From an uncultured Ruminococcus sp. (lineage in GTDB: Bacteria; Bacillota; Clostridia; Oscillospirales; Ruminococcaceae): 48,816 nucleotides of DNA. The notes below the pieces were generated by a model, which was not told the DNA's origin, did not search any database, and was given only the letters and a program-made list of their open reading frames with translations. Numbering within the stretch: position 1 is the stretch's first letter; every line of letters starts with the position of its first letter. The stretch spans positions 1 to 48,816 of the forward strand of contig CASEUJ010000001.1 of assembly GCA_949291125.1 (NCBI GenBank), given 5' to 3'. The position numbers and the translations under genes were made by a program. Positions 1 to 8,396 of the stretch are shown one piece after another.

Positions 1-61
1 ATTCGAACCCACGACCTCTGCCGTGACAGGGCAGCGTTCTAACCAACTGAACTACCAGACC
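1..61 (-). tRNA. tRNA-Asp (GTC), 3' end cut by window edge
   Basis: Read on the minus strand, the gene starts at 61 with acceptor arm GGTCTGG, then a D arm and an anticodon loop CTGTCAC, giving anticodon GTC (Asp). The T arm GGGTTCGAAT reaches the window edge, so the 3' acceptor strand is missing. It lies 3 bases after the tRNA-Val gene and is probably co-transcribed with it. Confidence 0.93.
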
Positions 62-64
62 ATA

Positions 65-140
65 TGGTGGAAACTATAGGGCTCGAACCTATGACCCTCT
101 GCTTGTAAGGCAGATGCTCTCCCAGCTGAGCTAAGCTTCC
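65..140 (-). tRNA. tRNA-Val (TAC)
   Basis: On the minus strand the acceptor stem GGAAGCT (134-140) pairs with AGTTTCC (69-75). The anticodon loop CTTACAA gives TAC (Val). The discriminator A is followed by an encoded CCA (65-67). It is first in the pair with tRNA-Asp, behind a consensus promoter at 205-233. Confidence 0.95.
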
Positions 141-204
141 ATCCATTTTTTCGTCAGCGCCTTCACACTCTCGATGTGAGATATGAACCGCAGCGACATA
201 TATT

Positions 205-233
205 ATTATACGCTATTTTTTCTCGTTTGTCAA
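205..233 (-). promoter_or_regulatory. Sigma-A promoter of the tRNA cluster
   Basis: On the minus strand TTGACA (228-233) and TATAAT (205-210) are separated by exactly 17 bases. Both hexamers are perfect consensus, as expected for stable RNA. Transcription would start near 198, about 58 bases before tRNA-Val. Confidence 0.9.
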
Positions 234-401
234 GGGATTTTTCAAAAAAATTTTCCAGTTGCAAAAATATATTTTTGCGCGTAATTACGTTGCTTTTCAT
301 AGCCCCCTCTATTATTTACAAAAAATTAACATATTGAGTGGAGAAAAAAACAGCGCACATCTGTCCAATCGTCCATTATGTCTTTGTCCATTTTACAAAA
401 C

Positions 402-430
402 TTGACAACTATTCTCCATCGTGATATACT
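402..430 (+). promoter_or_regulatory. Sigma-A promoter of ychF
   Basis: TTGACA (402-407) and TATACT (425-430) with a 17-base spacer. The predicted start is about 57 bases ahead of the ychF ATG, whose ribosome site is AAAGGGTG. Confidence 0.85.
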
Positions 431-493
431 ATTGTTTACAGGTATTATTGTAATACTATAAAATAAAAAACACACGATAAAGGGTGAACGATC

Positions 494-1588
494 ATGAAGT
501 TAGGTATGGTGGGGCTTCCGAATGTCGGAAAAAGTACACTATTTAATGCACTGACAAATGCCGGAGCAGAATCGGCAAACTATCCGTTCTGCACAATTGA
601 AAAAAATCTTGGAATCGTATCTGTACCGGATACAAGGCTCGACAAACTTGCAGAAATGTATCATCCAGACAAGTTTACACCGGCAACACTGGAATTTGTA
701 GACATTGCCGGTCTGGTAAAGGGCGCGTCCAAGGGCGAAGGTCGCGGTAATCAATTTTTGAGCGATATCCGCGATGTTGATGCGATCGTCCATGTGGTAC
801 GCTGTTTCGAAGATGAAAACATCATCCATGTAGACGGACGAATCAACCCGGCAGCCGACATAGAAACGATTAATTTAGAGCTGATCTTCGCCGATATGGA
901 AATGGTATCCCGCCGCATTGAACGCACAAAAAAAGCGCTCAAGGGGGACAAGAAATTACAGCCCCAGCTTGATTTTTTTGAAGCACTCCTAGCGCACCTG
1001 GAAGAGGGCAAGTCGGCACGCAGCTATGACTTCAGTGACGATGAACGCGAATGGATGCATGATCTGCCGCTGTTATCCGCAAAACCGGTGATCTATGCGG
1101 CGAACCTGAGTGAGGACGACTTCCGCAACAACATCGAAAATAACAAAAACTACAAAACTGTCTGTGACATTGCACAGCAAGAGCATGCCGCAGTGCTGCC
1201 GATCTGTGCAAAGATCGAAGAAGAGATCGTCGATATGGATGACGAAGATAAAGCTATGTTCTTGGAAGATCTGGGGCTCGAAGAATCAGGGCTCAACCGC
1301 ATCATCCGCGAGGGCTATGCGTTGCTCGGACTGATCTCCTACTTGACAGCAGGAAAACAGGAAGTTCGTGCATGGACAATCACTAAAGGCACACGTGCGC
1401 CACAGGCGGCTGGCAAGATCCATACAGACTTCGAAAAAGGCTTTATCCGTGCCGAAGTGGTGTCTTATGATGATCTTGTGGCATGTGGTTCTATGTCGGC
1501 GGCAAAGGAAAAGGGACTGGTACGACTCGAGGGCAAGGACTATGTTATGCAAGATGGCGATGTCGTATTATTCCGATTCAATGTATAA
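494..1588 (+). CDS. ychF: Redox-regulated ATPase/GTPase YchF (OLA1/Obg family)
   Basis: A 364-residue P-loop NTPase of the universally conserved YchF/OLA1 family, a cytoplasmic translation- and stress-related factor that prefers ATP. The N-terminus has the G1 motif GLPNVGKST (residues 7-15) and the G3 motif DIAGLVKGAS (about 70-79). The C-terminal TGS domain is visible, with the family-typical KGTRAPQAAGKIH segment and HTDFEKGFIRAEV. Length equals the family norm (about 363-366). It is monocistronic: its own promoter lies upstream and a terminator follows at 1617-1646. The start has the AAAGGGTG ribosome site 6 bases away. Confidence 0.97.
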   Translation: MKLGMVGLPNVGKSTLFNALTNAGAESANYPFCTIEKNLGIVSVPDTRLDKLAEMYHPDKFTPATLEFVDIAGLVKGASKGEGRGNQFLSDIRDVDAIVHVVRCFEDENIIHVDGRINPAADIETINLELIFADMEMVSRRIERTKKALKGDKKLQPQLDFFEALLAHLEEGKSARSYDFSDDEREWMHDLPLLSAKPVIYAANLSEDDFRNNIENNKNYKTVCDIAQQEHAAVLPICAKIEEEIVDMDDEDKAMFLEDLGLEESGLNRIIREGYALLGLISYLTAGKQEVRAWTITKGTRAPQAAGKIHTDFEKGFIRAEVVSYDDLVACGSMSAAKEKGLVRLEGKDYVMQDGDVVLFRFNV

Positions 1589-1616
1589 GCTTACTGAAAA
1601 AATTGAAGATTAATGA

Positions 1617-1646
1617 CGGGGCGGACTGATGTGCCGCCTCGTTTTT
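1617..1646 (+). terminator. Rho-independent terminator after ychF
   Basis: Stem CGGGGCGG (1617-1624) pairs with CCGCCTCG (1634-1641), one G-U pair and a 9-base loop, followed by TTTTT (1642-1646). Confidence 0.8.
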
Positions 1647-1710
1647 CGCGTCATTTGTCCATGACAAGGCGCCCATTACAATCGTGAAAGAAAAAAGGAG
1701 GACTTTCTCT

Positions 1711-3177
1711 ATGAAAGAACAAGCCAAAAAGCAAACTGTTTTTGAAATGGATTCGATCCCACGTGCCGTGGCAACTCTGGCGATCCCATCCATGCTCAGC
1801 ATGCTTGTGACTGTGCTCTATAATATGGTAGACACCGTATTTGTTGGGCAGACCCACGACCCATACCAAATGAATGCCGTATCTCTGGCGACACCGGTGT
1901 TCACAATCCTGATGGCATTCGGCAATCTGTTCGGACTCGGCGCATGTGCCTTTGTTGCACGTTCCCTTGGTGCAAAGGAGACCGATCGCGTCCGCAAAAT
2001 CAGCAGCTTCAGCTTCTGGGGGGCGCTTTGTATCGGTGCGCTGGCAACACTTGTGATGACGCTTGGCGTAAACTGGATTCTGCCGCTTTTGGGTGCAGAT
2101 GCCACATCCAATATCGCTGCGCTGACCCAGACTCCCGGAAGCGACGAATATCTGCGCCAGGTTGAAAACTGCCGCAATCTCGAACAATACACACGTGACT
2201 ACTTATTTTACATCGGTGTGGGTGCGATCCCAACGGTTCTCAGCAGTGCCATGAGCAATATCGTCAAAGGAGAGGGTGCAGCCAAAGCCTCTATGATCGG
2301 TATGACCATCGGCGCAGTGGTGAACATTATTCTTGATCCAATCATGATCTTTTCTATGGGCATGGGTGTCAAGGGTGCTGCAATCGCTACCTCAATCGGA
2401 AACACCATCGCCATGTTATTTTACTTCAGCTATCTGAAATTCGGTAAGACGATTCTGTCTGCAAATCCGCGTTATTTCACGCTGAGCGGTGGTATTTTCA
2501 CCGGCGTATTATCCGTTGGTGTGCCGATGTTTCTGACCAATGTTCTGATGAGTCTGTCCACACTGCTTCTAAACCGGCTTCTCAATAACATTGATGTCCT
2601 CGCCACTGGTGGCATGGGGATCGCCATGAAGGCAAATATGCTCGTGGTCTTTCTGCAGCTCGGTATCGGCATTGGCATCCAGCCGCTCGCTGGCTATTAC
2701 TATGGCGCGCGCAATTTCGACCGCATGAAGCGTGTTATTCGTTTCAGCTCCTGCTGCACCCTTGTCATCGGCACAATCCTGACAGTCGTGTACTTTATCT
2801 TCACTGAACCAATCGTCAGCATCTTTATGACGGCAGGTGCAACCGGTTCCGTCGCAGACGTCGAAGCGCAGCGCAGCTATGCACAGCAAATGTTGCGTGC
2901 CCTAATGCTGTCGGGACCATTTCTCGGCATTATCTTTGTCAACAACAATGCCTTTCAAGGCATGGGACGTGGTCTGGCTTCGCTCATCCTCTCTGTCAGC
3001 CGTCAGGGGCTGATCTTCCTGCCAGTGCTTCTCATCGCCAATGCATTGGTAGGGCTGGATGGTCTGATCTTTGCCCAGCCGATCGCAGATATCTTCTCCG
3101 TCTTTGTTGCACTTGGTATGATGCGATACATCCACAAACGCGATGTAAATAAATTCACGCTTTCTGCACAGGCATAA
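1711..3177 (+). CDS. MATE family efflux transporter
   Basis: A polytopic inner-membrane protein of about 488 residues with about 12 hydrophobic segments. It is a multidrug and toxic-compound extrusion (MATE) exporter, a family that exchanges Na+ or H+ for organic cations. It begins with the typical PRAVATLAIPSMLSMLVTVLYNMVDTVF-like opening, rich in residues that mark MATE helix 1 (AIPSM, NMVDTVFVGQ). An upstream in-frame GTG at 1684 is rejected as start because AAGGAGG (1695-1701) lies inside that extension, 9 bases before the ATG at 1711. It stands alone between terminators; the substrate cannot be read from sequence. Confidence 0.93.
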   Translation: MKEQAKKQTVFEMDSIPRAVATLAIPSMLSMLVTVLYNMVDTVFVGQTHDPYQMNAVSLATPVFTILMAFGNLFGLGACAFVARSLGAKETDRVRKISSFSFWGALCIGALATLVMTLGVNWILPLLGADATSNIAALTQTPGSDEYLRQVENCRNLEQYTRDYLFYIGVGAIPTVLSSAMSNIVKGEGAAKASMIGMTIGAVVNIILDPIMIFSMGMGVKGAAIATSIGNTIAMLFYFSYLKFGKTILSANPRYFTLSGGIFTGVLSVGVPMFLTNVLMSLSTLLLNRLLNNIDVLATGGMGIAMKANMLVVFLQLGIGIGIQPLAGYYYGARNFDRMKRVIRFSSCCTLVIGTILTVVYFIFTEPIVSIFMTAGATGSVADVEAQRSYAQQMLRALMLSGPFLGIIFVNNNAFQGMGRGLASLILSVSRQGLIFLPVLLIANALVGLDGLIFAQPIADIFSVFVALGMMRYIHKRDVNKFTLSAQA

Positions 3178-3249
3178 ACGTACAGGAAAATAGAACAGGA
3201 AAGATTGCAAAAATTTTTTCTGAAAATAGTAGAATTTACAGGGAAAATG

Positions 3250-3258
3250 TGCTATAAT
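3250..3258 (+). promoter_or_regulatory. Extended -10 promoter of the PHP-Lrp-aminotransferase run
   Basis: TGCTATAAT (3250-3258) is an extended -10 element. No good -35 is present at 17 bases. It lies 46 bases ahead of the ATG at 3305. The same TGCTATAAT is used elsewhere in the window. Confidence 0.65.
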
Positions 3259-3304
3259 AAAAAAGTCCTGTTGATAGACGATCACAAGGGGAGGAGGTGT
3301 TGTC

Positions 3305-4156
3305 ATGCTGCTGATGGATTGTCATACCCATACCGGCATTTCTCCGGACGGCACAGGCACAGTGTCACAGCTATGTGCACGCGCCGCTATGATCGGTCTG
3401 CCAGTACTTGCGGTGACCGAACACGTCGAGATGAACCGTTTTTTCTCACAGCCCCACTATGGTGTTCAGCCGCGCAACGAATGGGAAGTCTTTAACCATG
3501 CCGCAGTATTTGAACAAGCACAACAGGCCATTATCAATGAAAAAAATGCAGCGAGTGCAAATGGCGTGACACTGCTTGCTGGAATAGAGATGGGACAGCC
3601 CGGCGCAGACTTCGGACTATCAGAATCGGTGGGAACAGACAAAAGGCTGGACTTTATCATTGCTTCGCTCCACGAGCTGTCAGATCTTCCGGATTTTTTC
3701 TGCCTTGATTATACATCAATACCTGTTCCAGCACTCATGGAGCAGTACTTTGATGAATTGTATGCCATCTGCCGCTGGGGTAAATTTGATGTCTTGGGTC
3801 ATCTCACCTATCCGCTGCGGTATATCGAAGGCGAGACAGGAATCCCAGTCGATCTTACACCATATTTGGAACAAATCCGATCATGTTTCCGAATTCTGAT
3901 CGAAAACGGCTGCGGCATTGAACTGAACACCTCGGGACTGCGGCAAAAGTATGGGAAACCATTCCCAACGCTGGAGTTACTGCGGCTCTACCGGGAACTC
4001 GGTGGCGAGATCATCACATTAGGTTCAGATGCACACTGTGCCGACGATCTCGGGAAAGGCGTGGAAACTGGCGCTTTGCTGCTGAAAGCAGCTGGGTTTC
4101 CCAGTGCATGCTATTTTCAACAGCGTAATCCTGTATTTGTATCACTGGACAATTGA
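3305..4156 (+). CDS. PHP-domain phosphoesterase, histidinol-phosphatase HisJ-like
   Basis: A 283-residue protein of the PHP (polymerase and histidinol phosphatase) family, probably a metal-dependent phosphatase acting on histidinol phosphate. The first metal motif is DCHTHTGISPDG (about residues 5-16), and TEH (about 38-40) fits motif II. The C-terminal GSDAH (about 245-249) is the HisJ signature. The start has GGAGGAGGT 6 bases upstream. It is first in a tight plus-strand run with an Lrp regulator, an aminotransferase and ispE. No other histidine genes are nearby, so the exact substrate is inference. Confidence 0.85.
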   Translation: MLLMDCHTHTGISPDGTGTVSQLCARAAMIGLPVLAVTEHVEMNRFFSQPHYGVQPRNEWEVFNHAAVFEQAQQAIINEKNAASANGVTLLAGIEMGQPGADFGLSESVGTDKRLDFIIASLHELSDLPDFFCLDYTSIPVPALMEQYFDELYAICRWGKFDVLGHLTYPLRYIEGETGIPVDLTPYLEQIRSCFRILIENGCGIELNTSGLRQKYGKPFPTLELLRLYRELGGEIITLGSDAHCADDLGKGVETGALLLKAAGFPSACYFQQRNPVFVSLDN

Positions 4157-4188
4157 AACAATCCAATTTCAGAAAGGAAGGAACTACC

Positions 4189-4671
4189 ATGAGAGAACAG
4201 TTGATCGCATTGTTACAGCAAAATGCACGACTTTCGGATGCCGAACTTGCCGTGATGCTTGGTACCACGGAGGCAGAAGTCGCCGCGCAGATCCAGAAAC
4301 TGGAGGCAGAAGGCGTGATCAAAGGCTATACCGCCATTGTCAATGAAGAGCTAGTCGATAAGGATATGGTGACTGCCGTGATCGAACTGCGTGTTACACC
4401 ACAACGAGACTGCGGCTATGAAGAGATCGCACACACCATCATGCAATACGATGAAGTAGAGAGCATTTCCCTGATGGCAGGCGCATACGACCTTTCTGTT
4501 ACTGTAAAGGGAGCAAATGTTAAAGAGGTTTCGATGTTTGTCTCCCAGCGCCTTGCACCGCTGGCAGGTGTGCTTTCAACTGCGACATATTTTGTGCTGA
4601 AAAAGTACAAAGACAAACATGTCATTATTGAAGGAGAAGAACCAGACGAGCGAGGATATTATTTCCCGTAA
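4189..4671 (+). CDS. Lrp/AsnC family transcriptional regulator
   Basis: A 160-residue regulator with an N-terminal winged helix-turn-helix (about 1-55, LSDAELAVMLGTTEAEVAAQI-like) and a C-terminal RAM/AsnC ligand-binding domain (about 65-145, with the family-typical VITAVIELRVTP-type strand). Such proteins form octamers that sense amino acids. The ATG at 4189 is chosen because AAGGAAGGA (4174-4182) sits 6 bases ahead; an in-frame ATG at 4153 has no ribosome site. It lies 32 bases after the PHP gene and 46 bases before an aminotransferase, its likely regulatory target. Confidence 0.92.
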   Translation: MREQLIALLQQNARLSDAELAVMLGTTEAEVAAQIQKLEAEGVIKGYTAIVNEELVDKDMVTAVIELRVTPQRDCGYEEIAHTIMQYDEVESISLMAGAYDLSVTVKGANVKEVSMFVSQRLAPLAGVLSTATYFVLKKYKDKHVIIEGEEPDERGYYFP

Positions 4672-4717
4672 TTACGAGGTGATACTGCAATTATATATGA
4701 GGAAGGAGAGAGAAATC

Positions 4718-5893
4718 GTGCTGCAATACGACACACTTCTTTCAGACCAAGTCAAACGCATGAAACCATCCGGCATCCGAAAATTCTTTGACCTTGCCGC
4801 AACCATGGAAGGCGTCATCAGTCTCGGCGTTGGTGAGCCGGATTTTCAAACGCCTTGGGCAGTGCGCCAAGCGGCAATCGATAGCTTAGAACGCCGGCGC
4901 ATGATTTATACCGCAAATTCCGGTATGGCAGAGTTACGTCAGGAAATCAGCCAATATACCAAGCGAAAATATCAAGTGGAATACGACCCCGAACACGAGG
5001 TCTTGGTCACGGTCGGCGGCTCTGAGGCAATTGATCTTGCCATTCGTGCAGTAGTAAACCCCGGCGACGAGGTGTTGATCGTCGAGCCGTCATTTGTCTG
5101 CTATAAACCAATTGTAGAATTAATGCACGGTGTAGCCGTACCGATTCCGACAAAGCTCGAAAATCGCTTCAAACTGACACCGCAGGAACTGCGCGACCAT
5201 ATCACCGACCGCACAAAGATGCTGATCCTGCCGTTCCCGAACAATCCAACCGGCGGCATTATGACAAGAGAAGACCTAGAGGCAATCGCAGAGGTGCTGC
5301 GCGATACTAATATTCTGGTATTGAGCGACGAAATCTATTCTGAGCTGACCTATGGCAGAAAGCATGTTTCAATTGCATCGATTGACGGCATGTGGGAACG
5401 CACCATTTATGTCAACGGCTTTTCCAAAGCGTTCGCCATGACAGGCTGGAGACTTGGCTATGTCTGTGCGCCGGAGCCGATCGAAGAACAAATTTTGAAA
5501 ATCCACCAGTATGCCATCATGAGCGCACCGACCTTGAGTCAATATGCAGCAATCGTTGCCATGCGCGACTGTGACCAGGAAGTACAGAAAATGGTAGAGG
5601 AATATGACATGCGCCGCCGCATGCTGGTGGATGGATTCAACCGCATTGGTCTTTCATGCTTTAATCCAGAAGGCGCATTCTACATTTTCCCCTGCATTCG
5701 CAGCACCGGTATGTCCAGCGAAGAATTTTGTGAAATACTGTTACAGGAAGAAAAGGTTGCAGTTGTCCCCGGCAACGCATTTGGCGACAGCGGCGAAGGC
5801 TTTGTCCGCGTTTCCTATGCATACTCCCTCAAGCACCTCAAAGAGGCACTGCGCCGCATTGAGCGCTTTGTCAATCGACACAAAGGATCATAA
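4718..5893 (+). CDS. Class I/II pyridoxal-phosphate aminotransferase
   Basis: A 391-residue aspartate-aminotransferase-fold enzyme that transfers amino groups between amino acids and 2-oxoacids. Visible are the N-terminal SLGVGEPDFQTP, the substrate-phosphate region SGMAELRQ, FPNNPTGG (Asn and Pro contacts), the DEIYSEL strand carrying the PLP-contacting Asp and Tyr, and the lysine motif NGFSKAFAMTGWRLGY with the Schiff-base Lys. The start is probably the GTG at 4718, 7 bases behind GGAAGGAGAG (4701-4710). Longer in-frame starts place that site inside the gene. The pairing with an Lrp regulator is a common Clostridia arrangement, often annotated patA/alaT; the exact substrate is unknown. Confidence 0.93.
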   Translation: MLQYDTLLSDQVKRMKPSGIRKFFDLAATMEGVISLGVGEPDFQTPWAVRQAAIDSLERRRMIYTANSGMAELRQEISQYTKRKYQVEYDPEHEVLVTVGGSEAIDLAIRAVVNPGDEVLIVEPSFVCYKPIVELMHGVAVPIPTKLENRFKLTPQELRDHITDRTKMLILPFPNNPTGGIMTREDLEAIAEVLRDTNILVLSDEIYSELTYGRKHVSIASIDGMWERTIYVNGFSKAFAMTGWRLGYVCAPEPIEEQILKIHQYAIMSAPTLSQYAAIVAMRDCDQEVQKMVEEYDMRRRMLVDGFNRIGLSCFNPEGAFYIFPCIRSTGMSSEEFCEILLQEEKVAVVPGNAFGDSGEGFVRVSYAYSLKHLKEALRRIERFVNRHKGS

Positions 5894-5897
5894 TCAC

Positions 5898-6752
5898 ATG
5901 AAAACATACACCCTATCTGCACCAGCAAAACTCAACTTAGCACTCGATGTCACAGGTACGAGAACAGACGGCTATCACTTTCTTGAAACCGTATTCCAGA
6001 CGATCTCGATTTATGATCGCGTCACAGTGCGGCTGACAGACACGCCGGGAATCGTGATGCACTGTACACAGCGGTTTGTGCCATGCAATCCCAAAAACAT
6101 CGCATGGAAGGCGGCAGAGAGATTTTGTGAAAAAGCCGGCTATTCCGGCGGTATTGATATCACACTCGAAAAGCACATCCCCACGCAAGCGGGCATGGGC
6201 GGCGGCAGTACCGATGCGGCGGCAACGCTTTTGGCACTCCAAAAGCTGACGAATGAACCGCTTTCACAGCAACAGCTTGCAGAAATCGCCGTGACACTTG
6301 GTGCAGACGTACCTTTCTTTCTCTATGGCGGCACGGCATACGCTGCTGGTATTGGCGAACAGTTAGAGCCGCTTGTGCCATTTCGCGCAAAACACATTGT
6401 TGTTGCCAAAGGGAAAAAAGGCGTCTCTACAGCAGAGGCATACCGGAAAATCGATGCGCTCGAAAACCCGGTACATCCGCCGGTACAGCAATTGCGACAG
6501 GCAATTACAGAAAAAAAGCCGCTTGCGGAAATTGCACCACTCTGCGGCAATCTGTTTGAATCCGTCGTATCTCTGCCGGAAATCACACAGATCCGCCAGA
6601 TAATGTTGGAACACGGCGCACTTTGCAGCGTTATGACCGGCAGCGGCGCGGCGGTCTTCGGATTATTTAAGACACAAACGCAGGCACAGGATGCACAGAA
6701 GCGGCTGTCGGGAACCGTACCCTTTGTGACGCTATGTGAAACGATTGAATAG
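5898..6752 (+). CDS. ispE: 4-diphosphocytidyl-2-C-methyl-D-erythritol kinase
   Basis: A 284-residue GHMP kinase of the MEP isoprenoid pathway, phosphorylating CDP-methylerythritol with ATP. The N-terminal APAKLNLALDV holds the catalytic Lys. The ATP-binding GHMP motif PTQAGMGGGSTDAA (about residues 95-108) and the C-terminal MTGSGAAVFGLF (about 246-257) are both clear. The ATG at 5898 is 4 bases after the aminotransferase stop, so translation is probably coupled, with only a weak AAAGGA ahead. It ends the operon; a bidirectional terminator follows at 6771-6809. Confidence 0.95.
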   Translation: MKTYTLSAPAKLNLALDVTGTRTDGYHFLETVFQTISIYDRVTVRLTDTPGIVMHCTQRFVPCNPKNIAWKAAERFCEKAGYSGGIDITLEKHIPTQAGMGGGSTDAAATLLALQKLTNEPLSQQQLAEIAVTLGADVPFFLYGGTAYAAGIGEQLEPLVPFRAKHIVVAKGKKGVSTAEAYRKIDALENPVHPPVQQLRQAITEKKPLAEIAPLCGNLFESVVSLPEITQIRQIMLEHGALCSVMTGSGAAVFGLFKTQTQAQDAQKRLSGTVPFVTLCETIE

Positions 6753-6770
6753 TCAAATAATATAAAAAAG

Positions 6771-6809
6771 CGAATCCATTTATCATGTAACATGAATGGA
6801 TTCGTTTTT
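6771..6809. terminator. Bidirectional terminator between ispE and MFS gene
   Basis: CGAATCCATT (6771-6780) pairs with AATGGATTCG (6795-6804), with CATGtaaCATG inside the loop. TTTTT follows on the plus strand and an A-run precedes it (T-run for the minus strand). It serves both convergent genes. Confidence 0.85.
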
Positions 6810-6828
6810 CATTTTCTGATCTTATCCT

Positions 6829-8028
6829 TTAAGCTCCCTCTTCATACGGCTTTGTCCTCCTCCGCATGATCACATATAACAGGAAAAACAACACCGCTGA
6901 CAGCGGCAGGATCTTGATGCTGATGGCAAAGCCCAATCGTTCCACCAGCGTGCCAAATCCAGCGTTAAAGGCAATATCAAAAAGCGTCGCAATAGCCGTA
7001 ATAAATCCCACAGCAATGCCGTTTTGTTCTCTCGGATAATACGTCCCGATGATCAGGACGATTGTCGGCCACAGAATCGAGAATGCCAATCCAGACAACA
7101 AAAGCGGCACAATTCCCGAACGTTCCAGCAGGATTCCGACCAGATAGAGTGATGCCCCAACGCCGGCAAAAATGGCAATGCTTTTCCCTGGTTTCAGCTT
7201 TTGCACCAGCGGCGCAAAGACAAGCCGTCCAAGTGTGATGCTGCCAAAGAAAATGGAGAGGTACAGCGCCGCACGTTCTCTGGTAAAGCCCAAATATTCA
7301 TTGCCGTATGTCACCATCCAGTTTTGCAGCCCATGCTCTGCCACATAGTAAAAGCCGCAAATGCAGATGAGATATTTACATGCCGGATTTTTGAGGATTC
7401 CTCTGTAAGAGTCGAGCGTGCTACGGATGCCATGACTTGCGGTGATCTCTTGTTCTGGGAAAGGAATACGGCTGAGAAAAAAGAGTCCAATGATTCCCAA
7501 AATCAATAGCACCAGATTGATCAGATGCCACGACTGCATACGATCAGCAATCTGACCGCCAATATTTTGTGCAGCAAAGATACCTGCGCCGTTTGTGAAA
7601 TTGAACACATTGATGTAGAGTGCCGGTGCTGCAAAGAGGAGAGGGGTTATTACGTTCAGGGATGTCGAGAGCATGGTGGATGCACCCAAGCTGAACACCA
7701 TGGCGATCAACAACACTGGATAACTTTCCGTCAAAATGTAACACAACAGTGCTGCCATCCAGAGGAAGGTCACCGTACACAAAAAGCGTTTTTTTGACAT
7801 CCGGTCGAGAAAATAGCCGCCGATGAACAAAAACAACAGATTTCCCACATAGCTGCACATGATGATCATCGAAGACTGCGTTTTCGTCAGCGTAAACGTA
7901 TCCTCAAACAGCGGCAGAAATACGCCGCGTAGTCCGTCGCTGGCACCAAGCAGGATCATCATGAGGATGTAGTAGATAAGGATGAAAACCCTGCCAGATT
8001 TTGTGGTCGTCAAGGTGGTTTTGGTCAT
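6829..8028 (-). CDS. MFS transporter
   Basis: A 399-residue polytopic membrane protein of the major facilitator superfamily. Two sets of six hydrophobic segments are visible, with the loop 2-3 motif GYFLDRMSKKRFL (about residues 63-75), a variant of the MFS motif A GxLaDrxGrkr. The start is taken at 8028, where AAAAGGAGTG lies 5 bases upstream; an upstream in-frame ATG at 8100 lacks a site. It resembles the sugar/nitrate-type MFS proteins found alone in Clostridia. Substrate is unknown. It is convergent with ispE and divergent from the small ORF at 8125. Confidence 0.9.
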   Translation of the reverse strand: MTKTTLTTTKSGRVFILIYYILMMILLGASDGLRGVFLPLFEDTFTLTKTQSSMIIMCSYVGNLLFLFIGGYFLDRMSKKRFLCTVTFLWMAALLCYILTESYPVLLIAMVFSLGASTMLSTSLNVITPLLFAAPALYINVFNFTNGAGIFAAQNIGGQIADRMQSWHLINLVLLILGIIGLFFLSRIPFPEQEITASHGIRSTLDSYRGILKNPACKYLICICGFYYVAEHGLQNWMVTYGNEYLGFTRERAALYLSIFFGSITLGRLVFAPLVQKLKPGKSIAIFAGVGASLYLVGILLERSGIVPLLLSGLAFSILWPTIVLIIGTYYPREQNGIAVGFITAIATLFDIAFNAGFGTLVERLGFAISIKILPLSAVLFFLLYVIMRRRTKPYEEGA

Positions 8029-8124
8029 ATAAACACTCCTTTTGGTCGATCGAAAACTGGTATAAAACACAGGCAGAATCCCCTTACCCATATCAAACAT
8101 ATCATAAAACAGGGAGGGAATTCT

Positions 8125-8325
8125 ATGAAAAAGCGTCTTTTACGTCTGCTGTGTGTCAAAAGCATTGTCACAATCATTCTGACCCTGACATTTACGCTGC
8201 TCTGCATCACCGGTTCGATCGATGGCGGACAATTCGTCACCGTTTTCACCACAGTAATCGCTTTTTACTTTGGCACGCAACACGAACGCATGACAGAAAA
8301 ATCTGATACAGAACAGACGGAATAA
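8125..8325 (+). CDS. Small membrane protein of unknown function
   Basis: A 66-residue protein behind a good ribosome site GGGAGGG, 6 bases before ATG. It has a positively charged N-terminus (MKKRLLRLL), one clear transmembrane helix (about 12-30), a second hydrophobic stretch (about 36-50, VTVFTTVIAFYFG) and an acidic tail. A small holin-like or phage-associated fold is possible, but no lysin lies next to it. The strong ribosome site and the following terminator support it as real. I do not recognise a named family. Confidence 0.7.
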   Translation: MKKRLLRLLCVKSIVTIILTLTFTLLCITGSIDGGQFVTVFTTVIAFYFGTQHERMTEKSDTEQTE

Positions 8326-8331
8326 CCCGAA

Positions 8332-8367
8332 AAATCGCTCTGCACCAAATCTGGCTCAGAGCGATTT
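8332..8367. terminator. Bidirectional hairpin between small ORF and phosphoglucomutase
   Basis: AAATCGCTCTG (8332-8342) pairs perfectly with CAGAGCGATTT (8357-8367), an 11-bp stem with a 14-base loop. The T-run is short. It lies between convergent genes and likely ends both transcripts. Confidence 0.7.
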
Positions 8368-8396
8368 CTAAATATTAGTCAAAAAGCAATGCAAAC

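Larger units (their letters stand above)
141..493. other. Intergenic region between tRNA cluster and ychF
   Basis: A divergent AT-rich intergenic region. It holds the tRNA promoter (205-233, minus) and the ychF promoter (402-430, plus). I see no other coding sequence or structured RNA in it. Confidence 0.7.
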